A program made the position numbers and the translations under genes. A model generated the notes under the pieces. It saw only the letters and a list, made by a program, of their open reading frames with translations, was not told where the DNA came from and did no database searches. From assembly GCA_022495005.1 (NCBI GenBank), contig JAGYXB010000176.1, forward strand, positions 124,001-188,000: 64,000 bases of DNA, in the 5' to 3' direction. Every line of letters starts with the position of its first letter. Position 1 is the first letter of the stretch. Below, piece by piece: positions 21,676 to 33,885 of this stretch. Source of the stretch: Rhyacophila brunnea (Eukaryota; Arthropoda; Insecta; Trichoptera; Rhyacophilidae).

Positions 21676-22519
21676 GTCATATCATGCGGATTGTTGACCT
21701 ACTTATAAGTACGTTTCTTAATCAAAAGTGATAAAAAAAATTAAACGGCACACGCTACGCGCCACACATCCAGGCAAAACTGAACTAGAGTAATATTATA
21801 TCTTTCAGAGTCGTTTTATTTTTTCGGTATATTCATTCATAACAAGAACCCAATTTATTATCTAAAATCATAAAGCTGAACGTCCATAGACATTTCTTGT
21901 ATTTTTACTATAAGGTATCCATGTAAAACGCACTCTAACAGAACATACTTATAAAAAATAGATTATTTTTATCCGGGACTCAAAATAGGGGAAAAATCTA
22001 ATAAATCTCGAAGGGCGAACGCAATTCCCCTGAAAAATGCTCTCGTCAGATAGAAAACATCCTAAATAATCCTTGCACCTGTTGTAGGAAACATTTCAAT
22101 AAGGATATCGGAAAAAATTCTTTTATTTTTATTGAACGTCTCCTCACCTTCTTCCCTTTTAGGACAGAATAATTCGCTCTCAGCGTTATGGATTTATTGC
22201 CTAGTTGAGCTGAAAGATTACAACGTTTTCCAGGTAATTTATTTTCCATAGGTACCTTATTTATTTATAGTATTTTAATTTTTTTTTCATATAGGCACCC
22301 TCGGCATGGCGGTGGACAGAACACATTTAAATGTATTAGTCGTGGATTTGAATCCCGACTTTCTTAAAGTTGTGTGTTGTTTTGTACTTAATAATATAAA
22401 ATACCAACTAAGCCTATAAGTATGTATATAACAAACATTTAAAAAATTTCAAAGTTTGTTTTATACTTGCTAAAATACTTAGTAGGTACCTAGGTAATAA
22501 GATTTTTTATGTTCATTGT
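21676..22519. other. Intergenic sequence
   Basis: One 67-codon minus frame (22046-22249) is not recognised. Nothing else seen. Confidence 0.4.
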
Positions 22520-22620
22520 ATTCGCTGTTGGTGTGAATTTACCATTGGCGAGTGTGAATTTTGCCTGACGTTGCCAAAAGGTCGCAAAAAAGAGTCAAAA
22601 ATCAATTAGAATAATTCTAA
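22520..22620 (+). repeat. Repeat F copy 1
   Basis: GGTGTGAATTTACCATTGGC, GAGTGTGAATTTTGCCTGAC and GGTCGCAAAAAAGAGTCAAA match the repeats at 42.6 and 51.2 kb. In this copy the ATGCCGAAAGG start region is degraded. Confidence 0.5.
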
Positions 22621-22662
22621 TGCAAAGGGATTACTATTACTGCAACTTGTTGTGCTCTAGCA

Positions 22663-23115
22663 TCAGAGTATATAAAAAAACGTAAGGTGTCTTTTTTTCG
22701 GTCCATCGCCACCTCTCACGTCTCTTGCCATAATATGATACCTGTAGAACGCAGATCGTTTTTGTAGTAGCGCTTCAGGATAAGAGAGAATTGAGGATGA
22801 CGGAATCCCTGAGACTGTGTAACAAGGGTACGAAGGCTTGCACTCTCTGGCGGTCCAAGCCACGTGAAGCGCCTTTTCATGATTGTATCGATCATCAAAA
22901 ACTGGCATATCAGGTTACGTACTGGAATGTTTATTACAGCAGTGGATATCACCTCACGTATTGGAGTGTTTGTTACACTAGTGTATCTCTAAAAGTCGGC
23001 GGAGATATCGATTATTAAAGCTCAAATGTCTAGAATCTTGGGGTTTGGTAAGATGCTGCGTCTCACAGCCATACTCGAGCACGATTCGAGACTAACTGAG
23101 CTAGTCCAACACTAA
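22663..23115 (-). pseudogene. Decayed RTE-like LINE C-terminus
   Basis: The minus strand encodes, across frameshifts, KRRFTWLGPPESASLRTLV and QGFRHPQFSLILKRYYKND. These match residues of the TWLGHVFRM...LRTLV...RCYKSD region of the LINE at 1.2-3.4 kb. The complement of 23055-23080 also retains the GGCTGTGAGAC (G-C-E-T) motif. Premature stops and shifts show it is inactive. Confidence 0.7.
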
Positions 23116-23119
23116 TTTA

Positions 23120-23295
23120 ATTTTCTCTCTAAATTCTTTCTTTCAGGACCACGGTGTATGGTTGTTACATCAGTCCCATGCGGCTCCTTATAGTAGAGCG
23201 AGCATGTAAATTCTTTTCTTTCAGACACACCCTGCATATCCATGGCTGTACATGATACATGACGGATGGCGGAGGGAATCTATGTAGTACGCTTG
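23120..23295 (-). repeat. Repeat X copy 1
   Basis: On the minus strand it reads TCCGTCATGTATCATGTACA, CCATGGATATGCAGGGTG and ACCATACACCGTGGTCCTGA, matching copies at 32.0, 55.5 and 57.1 kb. In one frame it encodes PPSVMYHVQPWIC. Confidence 0.6.
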
Positions 23296-24265
23296 CGTTG
23301 AATACATGACATTTTTCTTTCTGACCTCCACACGAGTCTAAGTTCACTGTAAAGACGACTACTATGATGCCTTAGTATTTAAACCTAGTCACCAGCTTGA
23401 CACTGACACCAATAAAAGTGTCATCTCTTAGGGAAATCTACTCCAAAACCTAGAAGAGGTCGAAATCATTATAGAGTTGACTCAGATATGAGCAGGGTTG
23501 ACTACGAGTTAATTTTAGAATAATAATATTACCTGAAATATATTAATTTATCTGGGTCAGACATAATTCTGAGAAATTTCGAGAAGCAGACATGCAGGTA
23601 AAATACCCGCCATCAGAGTAAAAAGGGATGAAGCACCCCAAACAGCAGGTAAGGAGAAATGGAATTACTCTCATAATTTTGCGCCAACGCAGCTGAATTT
23701 ATTATTATTGATTTTTATCGGGATCAGTAACGAATTTAACTTCTGTCTTTCCACCCGTTTCTCTCTTCAAACATACGCTGTTGTCAATGTGTCACCGATG
23801 GTTAATCCAGCAAGACGATATCAGTATTTATTTACAATCAAGCGGGGTACCTAAAGCTTCTGGAGCTTTCACTGAGCTAGACTGGAAAACTGCAAAGGAA
23901 TGTAGGCATAAATGCATATGTAGTGTTCAATGTGTTGGGTTATCACTTTGGGAGTCGACGATGTGTCGTAGGTTATGGTGTTGAGGATGATGATGAAGAA
24001 GTCGAAGATGTACGCAGGAGCGAATTTTATCAGGCGTAACGGTTGGTACAATAGTATGTCACAGCAGTTATGTTACAATACTAAACTTATGATAGGTATG
24101 GATCCGAGGTCCGCATCTCGGTACAATCAGATGTTGGTCGAAGCGATATAGAGAGTATATTCGAGTGACATTTTGATTAATCATTATTCGTATTTTATAC
24201 AGTCGAAAGTAATTCCTTAATATTATATTCTAGTATATAATTATATTGAACGAAGCAGCGGTTTA
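23296..24265. other. Intergenic sequence
   Basis: Small frames at 23781-23984 (+) and 23869-24051 (-) oppose each other and are not recognisable. No other feature. Confidence 0.4.
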
Positions 24266-24490
24266 AAATACGAGTAGCTGTGAATTTTATTTATTATTAC
24301 AGTCATAATATAATATGATACTATGGGAATGGATATAAGACTAATTTTCCATTGCGATACCGTATTTAATATCGCCAATCAATCTGCTGACATAGGTAAT
24401 GAGTTGTTTACCGGCATATGAGTCGCTGTGAATTTATTATTGCGGTAGAATAATTTGATACATTAAAAATAGATATTTGATTAATAATAT
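24266..24490. repeat. Diverged direct repeat
   Basis: ATACGAGTAGCTGTGAATTT at about 24270 and ATATGAGTCGCTGTGAATTT at about 24416 begin similar stretches of roughly 80 bp. Confidence 0.45.
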
Positions 24491-24599
24491 ACTGACAGCT
24501 ACACATAAATTACTCTATAAATTATGGATTTGCCATATAGAGATGAAAACCTACACAGTTTGAATTTAAGGTGAACCTATTCAGGGTAACCTAATTATA

Positions 24600-25135
24600 A
24601 ATTTGTAATGTAATTGTAATAGTTTAATGTAAACACTGTGAATGATAATAATGTGATTGTTAAATATAATTATTATAGGTTAATCTAGTGTTATGTATCC
24701 ATAACTCTCCTCTCTATGATATCTTCCCAATGACATTAAATTGTTTTTTGTTTAATTCATCATAACCCTAAGTTACTAATTATGTACCAATGTTAAGAAT
24801 ATTCGATCGGTGTGATTGTGACTATTGCAATGTATTATAATTATATTATTAATCAACCCCAATTTATCCACCCTATCTAGCTGTGTTGCTACACACATAT
24901 AAACCTTTGTATAAGCGTCACTAATACTACTTACTTACTATTTATTATTAAATTTATACTATTGTAAATGATTCTGAGATCATTCAACTTGTTCAAACTT
25001 AATTCAGCTCTGCTCACCGAGTTCTTTCACTGCGGATCGAACTCTCCTGAGTTCTTTCCCCATTATTTTTATACCACTGTAAATTGAGAATTATTGATGA
25101 ATAAACAATTTCTCTGAAGATTAACATCCATCAAG
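24600..25135 (+). repeat. Possible solo LTR
   Basis: The stretch has promoter-like and polyadenylation-like signals in LTR order: ACACATATAAACC near 24893, then about 210 bp later GATGAATAAACAATTT, then a downstream CATCAAGTTTTATTACT. No second copy, clear TG...CA ends or target duplication was found, so this is tentative. Confidence 0.25.
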
Positions 25136-26663
25136 TTTTATTACTGATATAAACCTTCTACTCAGGGCTCGCAATGGACCGGAACGCACCGGAGCGCCGT
25201 TCCGGTTCGTGAAATCTGTAAAGTTATCGCTCCGTCTCACGGATAAAATAATTTGAGCGTCTGAGCTAGATATGCCATAGAAAGATATAACAAAAAATCT
25301 AGCACACTTATGTTTATAAAATACACATAAAGTTTGATAACCTTGTTAATATCTTCAAAAAATTTTCGAGCGCTCCGGTTCGTAAACTTTTCCATTTCGA
25401 GCGCTGCTTCTACTAGAATACGTGAAGGATCGGGGCTCGCTGGTAAGGATTTCCGTTGCCGAAAACATAACACTAGTAATATTTTTACGTAAGCACAGTT
25501 TTCTATTAAGTGGACCGTTAATAGTTACATTTTTTTTTGTTTATTCGGTTTACTTAAGTGGTTGTTGAAAACTTAACAGCGCCGCAGCAATGTTGTCGTT
25601 GTATATGGCTTTGTTTTTCTCTTTTAAAAAATGCAGCATTTTGTAATAATTTATACGTCCGCTTACCGCAAAACGGACCACTGGCACTCTATCCAGAACT
25701 GACTCAAGTAATTTACAATGTTGGTTTCTTGCAAACTGTTTTGTATTTTCTAGCGGATAGCGATATTAAAAAAATAAACATAGTTTACGATAGCATAATA
25801 ATTTATTAACTAGGTACCTATACAAGCAATTGATTTATTATCGGTTTTTGCAAACATTTAACGTTAACATTGATATACTACTGGATGAATTATATGGTTC
25901 TTCAAATGACGCCCGATTTTCAGCGACTCGGCCAGTGTTAAAACTTACTGTTTTAATATCAGCGGACTTAACTCGATATAAGCTCACTTAATATAAAGTC
26001 TTGAAAACGACCTGGCAATAATTATGAGTAAGCCCGATCTAGCTTGCATCTTTCTCTAACTAATAGTCAGCGCATGACGACTTGCTCTGTCCGCTCAGAC
26101 ATGAATTTTTGGTAGCTTGCAAGCTTTGGGTTGCAGCACCCTTAGACATAAAGCCCACCAACGCGGCGCTCGGTGCGCTCTCTACGAAGGCCCCCCCCCC
26201 CACCGCGCATTATCCTTCACCTATGTAATAAGGGGCTCAAGGAGCACAAACTAATTATTATTATCAGCGTCTCTCATAACAAAGCAATAAAAATATTATT
26301 CAATTTCACGGGGCTTGTAATTAATATTCACGATGACATTACTATACCAGCGAAATATCGGACACGCAATAACTAAACAAAGAGTTCACTGTTATTAAAT
26401 TATGGCTTCTTGCCCGTTTATCGACGACGCTGCCAGGAGCGTGATTTTGCTAGCAGTGTTCAATGAATGGACTACGTTGTATTTTCGTTATTTCGTATTG
26501 CTGAGAAGCCAAAAAACGATGACTCATGGGGCAGGCGGGCACAATGCGTCGTCAAATCCAGTGTGCGCTGGCGTATTTGATTACGTTGTATTTGCGATGA
26601 TTTACGCGCCACTTGTGAAATTTTGCGCGAGAGCCCCACTTGCTGCGTTAAGTGAGTTTTACG
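25136..26663. other. Intergenic sequence with one hAT-like terminus
   Basis: CAGGGCTCGCAATGGACCGG at 25163 resembles a hAT end, and the motif CTCCGGTTCG recurs at 25370. No right end was found. Frames at 25558-25809 and 26402-26767 are not recognised; the latter runs into the hAT at 26.67 kb. A run of C residues lies near 26190-26202. Confidence 0.4.
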
Positions 26664-27417
26664 CCTTAGGGCAGGGGAGGGCAAACTGCGGCCCGCGGGC
26701 CGCATGTGGCCCGCCGGGTATTTTTTTGCGGCCCGCCATCATTAATTGTATTTCTGATTACGAATAACTTTTTTATGATTTTTTTTAAAAAATATTGACA
26801 ATAGATTAAAATTTGAAGAATTTGTTGTTTCGTAAATGTATAATTTCAGTACGTCTTCCTTGCGTCTCGTCTCACACTATGTTACCACTATTTTCTGATT
26901 TCTATCTGATATATAATCTGATTTCAATAGATATTGATAGTGTACCGACAGAGCTACAACTTGAGATTATTGATCTGCAGTGTGACACAGATTTAAGAGA
27001 ATTGCATCGTCGTGAATAAATCTCCAAATTTTACAATGCCCTTAATTCAGACAAATTCGACCAAATTAAAGATTATACAAGAAAATTGTTCGTTATTTTT
27101 GAATCAACCTATATATGTGAACAAACATTTTCGATCATGAACCTCAATAAAATTTTATTACGATCAAATATCTCCGATGCTCATTCACAAGCAGTTTTGA
27201 GAATATCAACTACAAAATTAACACTTGAATTTTAAAAAATGTTCAAAAACGTACAACAGTTTCATTCTTCTCATTAATTTTATTGCAATGTTTATTTTTC
27301 TTGATAATAAATGGTGTATATTATCTAAAAATGGTATTTTACTTGCGGCCCGCCGCTCATTTTGAATTCTTGAATTTGGCCCTCCATCCAAAAAGTTTGC
27401 CCTCCCCTGCCTTAGGG
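26664..27417 (+). mobile_element. Charlie-type hAT deletion derivative with 8-bp duplication
   Basis: The body 26672-27409 (738 bp) starts CAGGGGAGGGCAAACT and ends in AGTTTGCCCTCCCCTG, a perfect 16-bp inverted terminus. It is flanked by perfect CCTTAGGG copies (26664-26671, 27410-27417). Subterminal GCGGCCCGC blocks at both ends are typical of Charlie-like hATs. It retains the 3' part of a transposase frame. Confidence 0.9.
26930..27235 (+). pseudogene. C-terminal fragment of hAT transposase (GTF2IRD2/Charlie-like)
   Basis: hAT transposases cut and paste the element; their C-terminus is the dimerisation domain. Here a first segment reads PTELQLEIIDLQCDTDLREL and then a stop. A second, after a gap, reads FESTYICEQTFSIMNLNKIL and LLRSNISDAHSQAVLRIS before a stop. 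These match the dimerisation end seen in Charlie-type elements and domesticated relatives such as GTF2IRD2. All catalytic regions are deleted and stop codons intervene. Confidence 0.75.
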
Positions 27418-27982
27418 TTACTATTCCAAGAACGCAAATTTAGTTTTACAGCCAGGGCAATACGGGTGAAATTCGGGAATCCATGTTAACGGTCTTAACG
27501 CATTATACCTACAAGGAAATATTATAAGACGATATTCGTAATATCTTATTTTGTGGTACATTTTTAAAATGACACTTGTATGGGAACTCCTCATCTAGTA
27601 GTACCTATATCAATGAACGTTAATAATAATATGTACATACGTAATATTAATGTATTATTGTTTATTGATTTGGTGGATTGGTTGTTTTTGACAATAATTT
27701 TATATTTTATTTATTGTTATTTTTTTAAACAAATAGATTTTGTGAGTTGTTGAAACTAGAGAAAATATTCCCAAATGTATTTTACCCACTGCCCCATTTT
27801 CAGAAAAATCTGAACGCCTTCCCGGAAATCTACCTTATTTATTTTAAGCGCACAAACAAAAATAAAATCATAAAGTGACGTACTTGCGTTATTATTATGT
27901 ATATAAAATATTTTATTTTCTACAGAACATGATATCGTAGTGTTTCTACCAATAATTGGTAAGTCGATAATTTAGGTAAGTA
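27418..27982. other. Intergenic sequence
   Basis: AT-rich; nothing recognised. Confidence 0.4.
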
Positions 27983-28354
27983 TTAAGGCTATACTTCAGC
28001 TGAGGCATGGTCTAAAAAGATCGTGACTAGGCGATACGCGGATTATGCGAATTACGCGAGCCGAACGAAATATAATTTGTCATAAAAATTCAACATGCGT
28101 CCTTTCAATGTTATGTTTATTATTATATTCGTAATAATAATAGTATATTCATTGACATGTTTTCTTTTTCAAGTAGATGCGGAACGTTTTTTAGTCATCT
28201 TTACACGATTTAAGAATATATTCCTCCGACGCCATCACAAAATAAATTGACGTGCTCACACCTCGACTGTCAGTCTCCGATTGGCGACGACTGCGAACTT
28301 TCGTTCCACTTACTGTTGAAAATTATTTGCCGTTTCACTTATGTATGCTCTTAA
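27983..28354. mobile_element. TTAA-flanked MITE-D copy 2
   Basis: The body 27987-28350 is bounded by TTAA on both sides and aligns over its full length with copy 1 at 14.27 kb, with substitutions and small indels. Confidence 0.65.
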
Positions 28355-29388
28355 GAGTTAACAACGGATTATGTGTCTATTTAAATACATAAATGTATGC
28401 TAGAAAAAAAAATCAAGGTCATCCAATATTTAGAACAAGCACATAAAACACAAAGAAATTATTAGCGTTATGCCTAATTTTATAGGGCATGTCAAACTTC
28501 CAAATTGCAAATACTCCATAACTTGATTTTGAGACTTACCAACTTTTGGTAGTAATCCCAAAACCAAAACACTGTCTATTTACTTAGAAGGGCACTATAG
28601 TTTACTGGTTTTGTTATTACGTAGACATTCTTGGTCTTTTTTAACAGTTGTTACCATGTCAATCCAAAAAAGCCATATTTCTAAATGCAGTGATTCCCAC
28701 CGGGGGCAAAAAGGGAATCTTGAAAATCATTTAAAGATGAAACATAGCACAAGGATCGCACTGATAATCTTCTGAGTTGTACATGTAACGTAATATACAT
28801 ATTATCATTTACTTATGAAAGTTAAATTAAAAATAGTATTGCCTACGTGAATTTTTTATTTGAAGCAATTCATTTTATTTAGAATTAGTTAGGTAACTAT
28901 AATATTTTGATAAAGGGGCATGAAGATTTTTGAAGCGTCGAAGTAGAGCTTGGCAGAAATAAGGTTGGGAAAAACTCAGGGAACTCAGAAATAATGGGAA
29001 CTGAAATACATAACGGGTAAGGCGATAGCAGGTAACCGACTCGAGTAAGGATGAATCCGGGTTAAACTTACACACGTCGTGTCTAGAATACGTTTAACGT
29101 CGACTACTTAAAACTGCTCTCGGTTTATGCATTTACGCTCCTTTAATGTTGGTGTATTACACACACTTTTGCACGTGCATAATGCGTGCTTCATTTTCGT
29201 AGGACACTCACACATTCAAAAGCCTGCTTCACCATGCGGCGTATTGAATATAGCCTATTCGTATTCTATTTATTATCTGTTCTGTGGAAAAACTGCAATA
29301 AAGCCTTTATTATCCGTGACATGTCCTGGTTTACTGTGTGTACCTCTATATGAAAGCATTTTTTTGTTTTATTTCAATCAATTTATGG
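28355..29388. other. Intergenic sequence
   Basis: CAGTGATTCCCACC at about 28688 resembles a hAT terminus but has no partner. Frames at 28875-29075 and 29127-29447 are not recognised. Confidence 0.4.
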
Positions 29389-29650
29389 CTACGGCCGTAT
29401 GTTGTAGCTTAACCACTGGGGAATGCCTCAAGAAATGGCATATTTAAAAAAAAACACTACCTTTTTCTTAGGTCAATAATTATTATTAAGCAATCATTAT
29501 TCGTAGGATGTTTATCACACTTGAATGGTCAAAAACATAGCTTATAATTAGTATCTTTAGAATAATCTTCAAATGTGTTATAATCTTGCCCATTTTTTGA
29601 ATAATAAAATGCCTAATTCTTGTTAAATTTGGGATCACAGAAAATATCAA
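29389..29650 (+). repeat. Second copy of the 4.43-4.69 kb repeat
   Basis: Shares TTTATGGCTAC, GTATGTTGTAGCTTA, ATTCGTAGGATGTTTATCAC and CCCATTTTTTGAATAATAAA with the interior of the TTAA-flanked element at 4.2-5.0 kb. The long inverted arms are absent, so it may be an independent repeat inserted in that element. Confidence 0.65.
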
Positions 29651-30833
29651 TATAATTTCTTTTATTTTGTTAACTGTCAATTCATGGTGGAACTGCATTG
29701 TATTGTTGTTAACTGTGTAAACTGTGTAACTGTGTAAACTTAAAAGTGGAATAAGTACTATAAAAAAAAAATGCGTTTTACGTTCTACGTGAAAGCGTAG
29801 CATAGTCAAAGCACTGCAGTAGTTTTATTCTTTCTTACTCTTAGTAGCTTCTACTCTGCTTAAAATATGAGCGATTTTCCACGATTTTCTTTTGCGCTGG
29901 GTTTTCTTGTACCAGTCCGGGAAACGGAAGGTGTCAGAGTTATGAATTTTCATGCGGCGGTCGGGTTTATTCTGGCTGTTACTTGGTGATTCGTGGAGAC
30001 CATTTCAAAGAATATGGCAAGAACCATTTAAAACAATTTATACTATTCTAATGACTATTACTAATAAATTATACTAAGTATATATTTGTACTTCCGTTAG
30101 TATTCGGTCTATAATAATAATTCAAAAACTGTTAGACCAGTATTGATGGAACTTACACTCTATATAGACTAGAGATGGGTTGATTTTGAAGTCGAAGTTG
30201 TGAGTTTTTGTATTTTGAAATACGTATCGGCTCTGGGAACTCAGACTGTGTATCGGCTTCAATAGAATCTTTAAAAATACGCTGAGCTCTGTCATATTTT
30301 GATTTGACAGGGGGGCTTAGGAAGGATGGGATGGGGATGTAGGGAATAGGTGGGAATGGTGACAATTGATCGGATTGTCACGTAGGTAAAAGAGGAGTGG
30401 ATATGGGATATGGAATGGGATAGGATAGGGACAGCATGAGACTCGGGGAAAGGAGCAGGGTCATGGGTGGTTTGACAATTACCTCTAAAACCTCATTTAC
30501 CCGTCCGGTTACTTCGCTCATTCGTTGATGTTCCTAGATTAATGAAATGGCATAATAAATATGTAAGTAATAATAAAATCTCGGTTTGAGCGCCATTCTA
30601 TGATGATGCATAGAGACAAAAGTGATAAGGATAATTAAATAAAAAGCAAGTAGAGAAATTTCAACAAATGTATAATTAATAAAGGAGTTTACTTGCGGGC
30701 TACAGTGTAAAAAGATGTATTATTACTCAAGTGAATCACGAGCACCTAATGCGATATAATATTTAAACAAATTAGAACAAAAACCCAAAAGCTAGTTCGG
30801 TGGACCGTAACGTAAAAGAACAATAAATACCAA
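29651..30833. other. Intergenic sequence
   Basis: Purine-rich GGGATGGGGATG-type sequence lies near 30305-30460. No gene recognised. Confidence 0.4.
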
Positions 30834-31064
30834 TTACACAAAAGGCTCTTCAGCCTCTTCGCTGCCCTCGATTCCTTCCAGGACGGAATCGAGGAATGCG
30901 TCTTCAAACGTGTGAGGACCGTAGAGTTCCTCCGATCTCCTGGCGTGGGGGGGGCGTCCTTCGGATGGCCATCGTCCTCGTCTCCAAAACGTCAGGAAAT
31001 CGAAAGCCCTGTGCCCCGGGTCCGAGGCTCGGAGCTGGCCAAGACGTCTGCTTCCTTCAAACGA
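30834..31064 (-). CDS. GC-rich unrecognised open frame, possible terminal exon or element relic
   Basis: A minus-strand frame of 76 codons stays open from 31064 to a TAA at 30834-30836, in sequence clearly richer in GC than its surroundings. The C-terminus is acidic: EELYGPHTFEDAFLDSVLEG, then more Glu. There is no in-frame start; a CAG near 31050 could be a splice acceptor. Two + strand frames over the same DNA are probably its shadows. I do not recognise the protein. It may be an old transposon ORF end or a host terminal exon. Confidence 0.3.
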   Translation of the reverse strand, partial: SFEGSRRLGQLRASDPGHRAFDFLTFWRRGRWPSEGRPPHARRSEELYGPHTFEDAFLDSVLEGIEGSEEAEEPFV

Positions 31065-32037
31065 TCAAGACTGAGAGATCGACTCCTGCTTCAACTTCAT
31101 GTACAAAGCCCGCTATCTCGTTTAGCGCCGGAAATATTATCACGAACTCCGTACAAACTATCCCGTGCGCAGGCGTGGTCCGGTCGATCTTTTGCGTAGT
31201 GTTGCCGTCGTAAAAATAGTGTGTTATGTTATAAAATAACATGACAGCTCCGCTTGTCGAAAAGTCCCATTTATTATAAAATTTTGAACACATTTAAAAT
31301 TTGTGAGTTGTTTTTCTGTTAGGTTGCAATATTCTTGTTAACAAAAATGAATAACAGTGATGTTTTTTAATTTTAAACATGTTTTAAGTGGTATATAACA
31401 AGCCTGTGCGTCATCTCCTCACCGTGCTGCGACACAAAATTTATGACCTATTATTCATACATTATAACGCAATAGACTAATAAATTAAAATATACCCATA
31501 TTCAAGTGATATCTCGGTCGTGCGCATTTAATGTCAATAGTGTTGAAAGTCTACCAACTGGCGAGTGCACAGAACAGCGACTCGCGATGATAATCATCAC
31601 AAGTGTTTTGGAATAAGTTTATTGGGCCACACATACTGAGTATGGGTAGTTTCATCCGAAACTTGAGCACACAAACTGGTGACAATATTTCCAACTCACC
31701 TCTAATATAGACTACATTTTTGGTACCAGCTCAATAAACCGTTAGACTTCGGCCACATAGGCAAGTGCTTCGCTAGTGCTGAGCTTGGTGCTATGCTTGT
31801 CTACTAAAAACACTACTGCCACATTGCACGCTATGTACTTAGGTATAAATTCATTTGACATTTGGGAGCGTTCACGTCAACAACGATATGTCACTCTCAA
31901 AACTAACCAGAAAGTTACTTCTCACAAAGAATTTAAGTTTAAAATTTCGAAAGTCTCAAATTCCAACTTTTGCATAATGTCAATTCATCCCTTGCAACAT
32001 TATTATAGCCTCAAAATATACAGTGTTTGACGTTTGT
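31065..32037. other. Intergenic sequence
   Basis: A minus frame at 31057-31293 and a + frame at 31776-32030 are not recognised. No repeat ends seen. Confidence 0.4.
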
Positions 32038-32215
32038 CATACTTTGATTTTACATTTCCCACCTCCACCCGTCATGTATATACAGCCATGGATATGCACG
32101 GTCGCCTTTCATAAAGCTATAAACGTATCTGAAAGAAGTGATTTTAAGTGCTCATTCCGTCGCAAAACGGAGCCGCACGGGACTGATGCTACAACCATAC
32201 ACCGTAGTGCTTACA
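32038..32215 (+). repeat. Repeat X copy 2
   Basis: CCCGTCATGTATATACAGCC, AAAGCTATAAACGTATCTGA and ACCATACACCGTAGTGCTTA match the family. The translation PPVMYIQPWICTVAFHKAIN is parallel to that of the 55.5 kb copy. Confidence 0.65.
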
Positions 32216-33105
32216 CGTTTGCGACGGTTATCTTAATGTTTATCGTATTGAAGTAAGTATAATAATTATTATAAGTTATATTATTTTGAGTAGTATCTTC
32301 GCTCCAACGCTGTGCCATTTCTACGGCAGCTGGCGACTTATGAACTCGCCTGTTCAGACTTGTTTCGTGGCTTGTTTAATATTAAGTGAGAGGTGGTGGG
32401 GGTCGCTACTCGGCCGAAATAATAGAATGAAATGGATCGACTGGACTGACCATTTTACTAAACTACTCGACTCAATTTAGCTGTTTAGAAACGTTTATTT
32501 ACCAAATCACTCGCTACTCGACTAAATCACTGGAACAGTCCGAACGAGCCTTTAACCTTAGTAAAATTTCATCTGAATTCCCGATGCTTAAAAGAAACTT
32601 TCAAAAAATATTGCATGTGCGACATATCAATCAAAAGCGGGTAGTAAGTAGTAGGTATGAATTGTGCTGATTTGCGAGAAATTTCATGGAAATTTTCGGC
32701 GTCTTATTGTGAACGTGAAGATAACTTAGTTCTTGTATGTAAGAATTATTTTTGCTTTGGTTTTGTACCTATACTTAATATTTATTAACTACAATCATTA
32801 TTTTTGTTACTAATTATTCACCGTACTTCCCTCTCCGACCAATATTAAAATTCGTATACTTATATAAATATTGGAAGCAAAGTTCCCAGCCATACAATGT
32901 ACCCAATACCTAGAATACCTAGTATATTTTTAGTCTTAATTCTAAACTGATTTGAGATTATTTGTAAAAATATGTGTCGTAATAGTTAATAGATAAGCAT
33001 ATATTATAATATTATGTAGGTACTTAGCAAAGAAATATTTTAATATTATACCTACTAGCCTACTAAGTACCTAGTAAGTAGGTTAACATTTTTCGAGCCA
33101 GGTGA
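32216..33105. other. Intergenic sequence
   Basis: A 64-codon + frame (32286-32480) is not recognised. Aphid-like TAGGTACTTAGC words are frequent near 33010-33080. Confidence 0.4.
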
Positions 33106-33224
33106 AAATTCTCAGAAATACCACGGCCCAGCGCAACCCAGAGGTCTAGCGCAACCTGCGACCCCCCTTTCGGAGGTGACAATAGGGCCTCGTGATACTC
33201 TCGCTTAAGACCGAGTTTCATGCA
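33106..33224 (+). repeat. 3'-end relic related to the R1-like element
   Basis: CGTGATACTCTCGCTTAAGA at 33191-33210 closely matches CGTGATACTCTCGATTAAGA at about 49947-49966 in the 3' region of the R1-like element. The stretch is GC-rich against its surroundings. Confidence 0.4.
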
Positions 33225-33885
33225 TAGTTTTGAGGGTTCAATGTTTGCATTGTTCTTATTCTAAAAAATGACAATTAAATAATTCAATAATAAATTTACC
33301 GCCATCCTGGTATTTTATGAGCATCTAAAATATGCAAAATGTATAGATAAACTGACATTGAATTTCTATGTTACACAATTGAATACGTGTATTAATTAAG
33401 GCGCTAAGTACCAAAAACATAAAAACTGACATTTTATAGAAAAATGTTCTACATACCAACGCCAATAACTTCAACTATAGTCTAAGTACCTCAAGCTAGT
33501 CAAAAAAATACAGCAAAATAATAAATTAAACCTGTCGACGTTGTTTGTCCGTTGGCGTGTTTTATTTATAATTGTGTAAGTAGCATTGCAGTGGTCAACG
33601 GCATTCAATATAAAATAGCTGACGATGGTGTCTTGACACTTGCGAGTTCTTAATACCTAAAATTATAGAAGCTGCCGTGATTGCTTCACACTGTAAAACT
33701 ACATTTTTCAAAAGGTCTGCTTCATGAAATTTTACTGCAATGACAATGACTTTTGTAACTACAGGCAATACTACTTTTTGGTACTTAGAGCCTTATTTAT
33801 TACACGTATTCAATTATTCTTACCCCCGCCCCCGCTATTTTTGGTCGCAGTTAAATCCTTATTCATACAGACCCATGACGGTCAA
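33225..33885. other. Intergenic sequence
   Basis: Nothing recognised beyond a 61-codon frame whose end overlaps the SINE. Confidence 0.4.

Noticed and set aside
26402..26767. 121-codon + strand frame
   Set aside because: It runs straight into the inserted hAT element and its last third is hAT terminal sequence.
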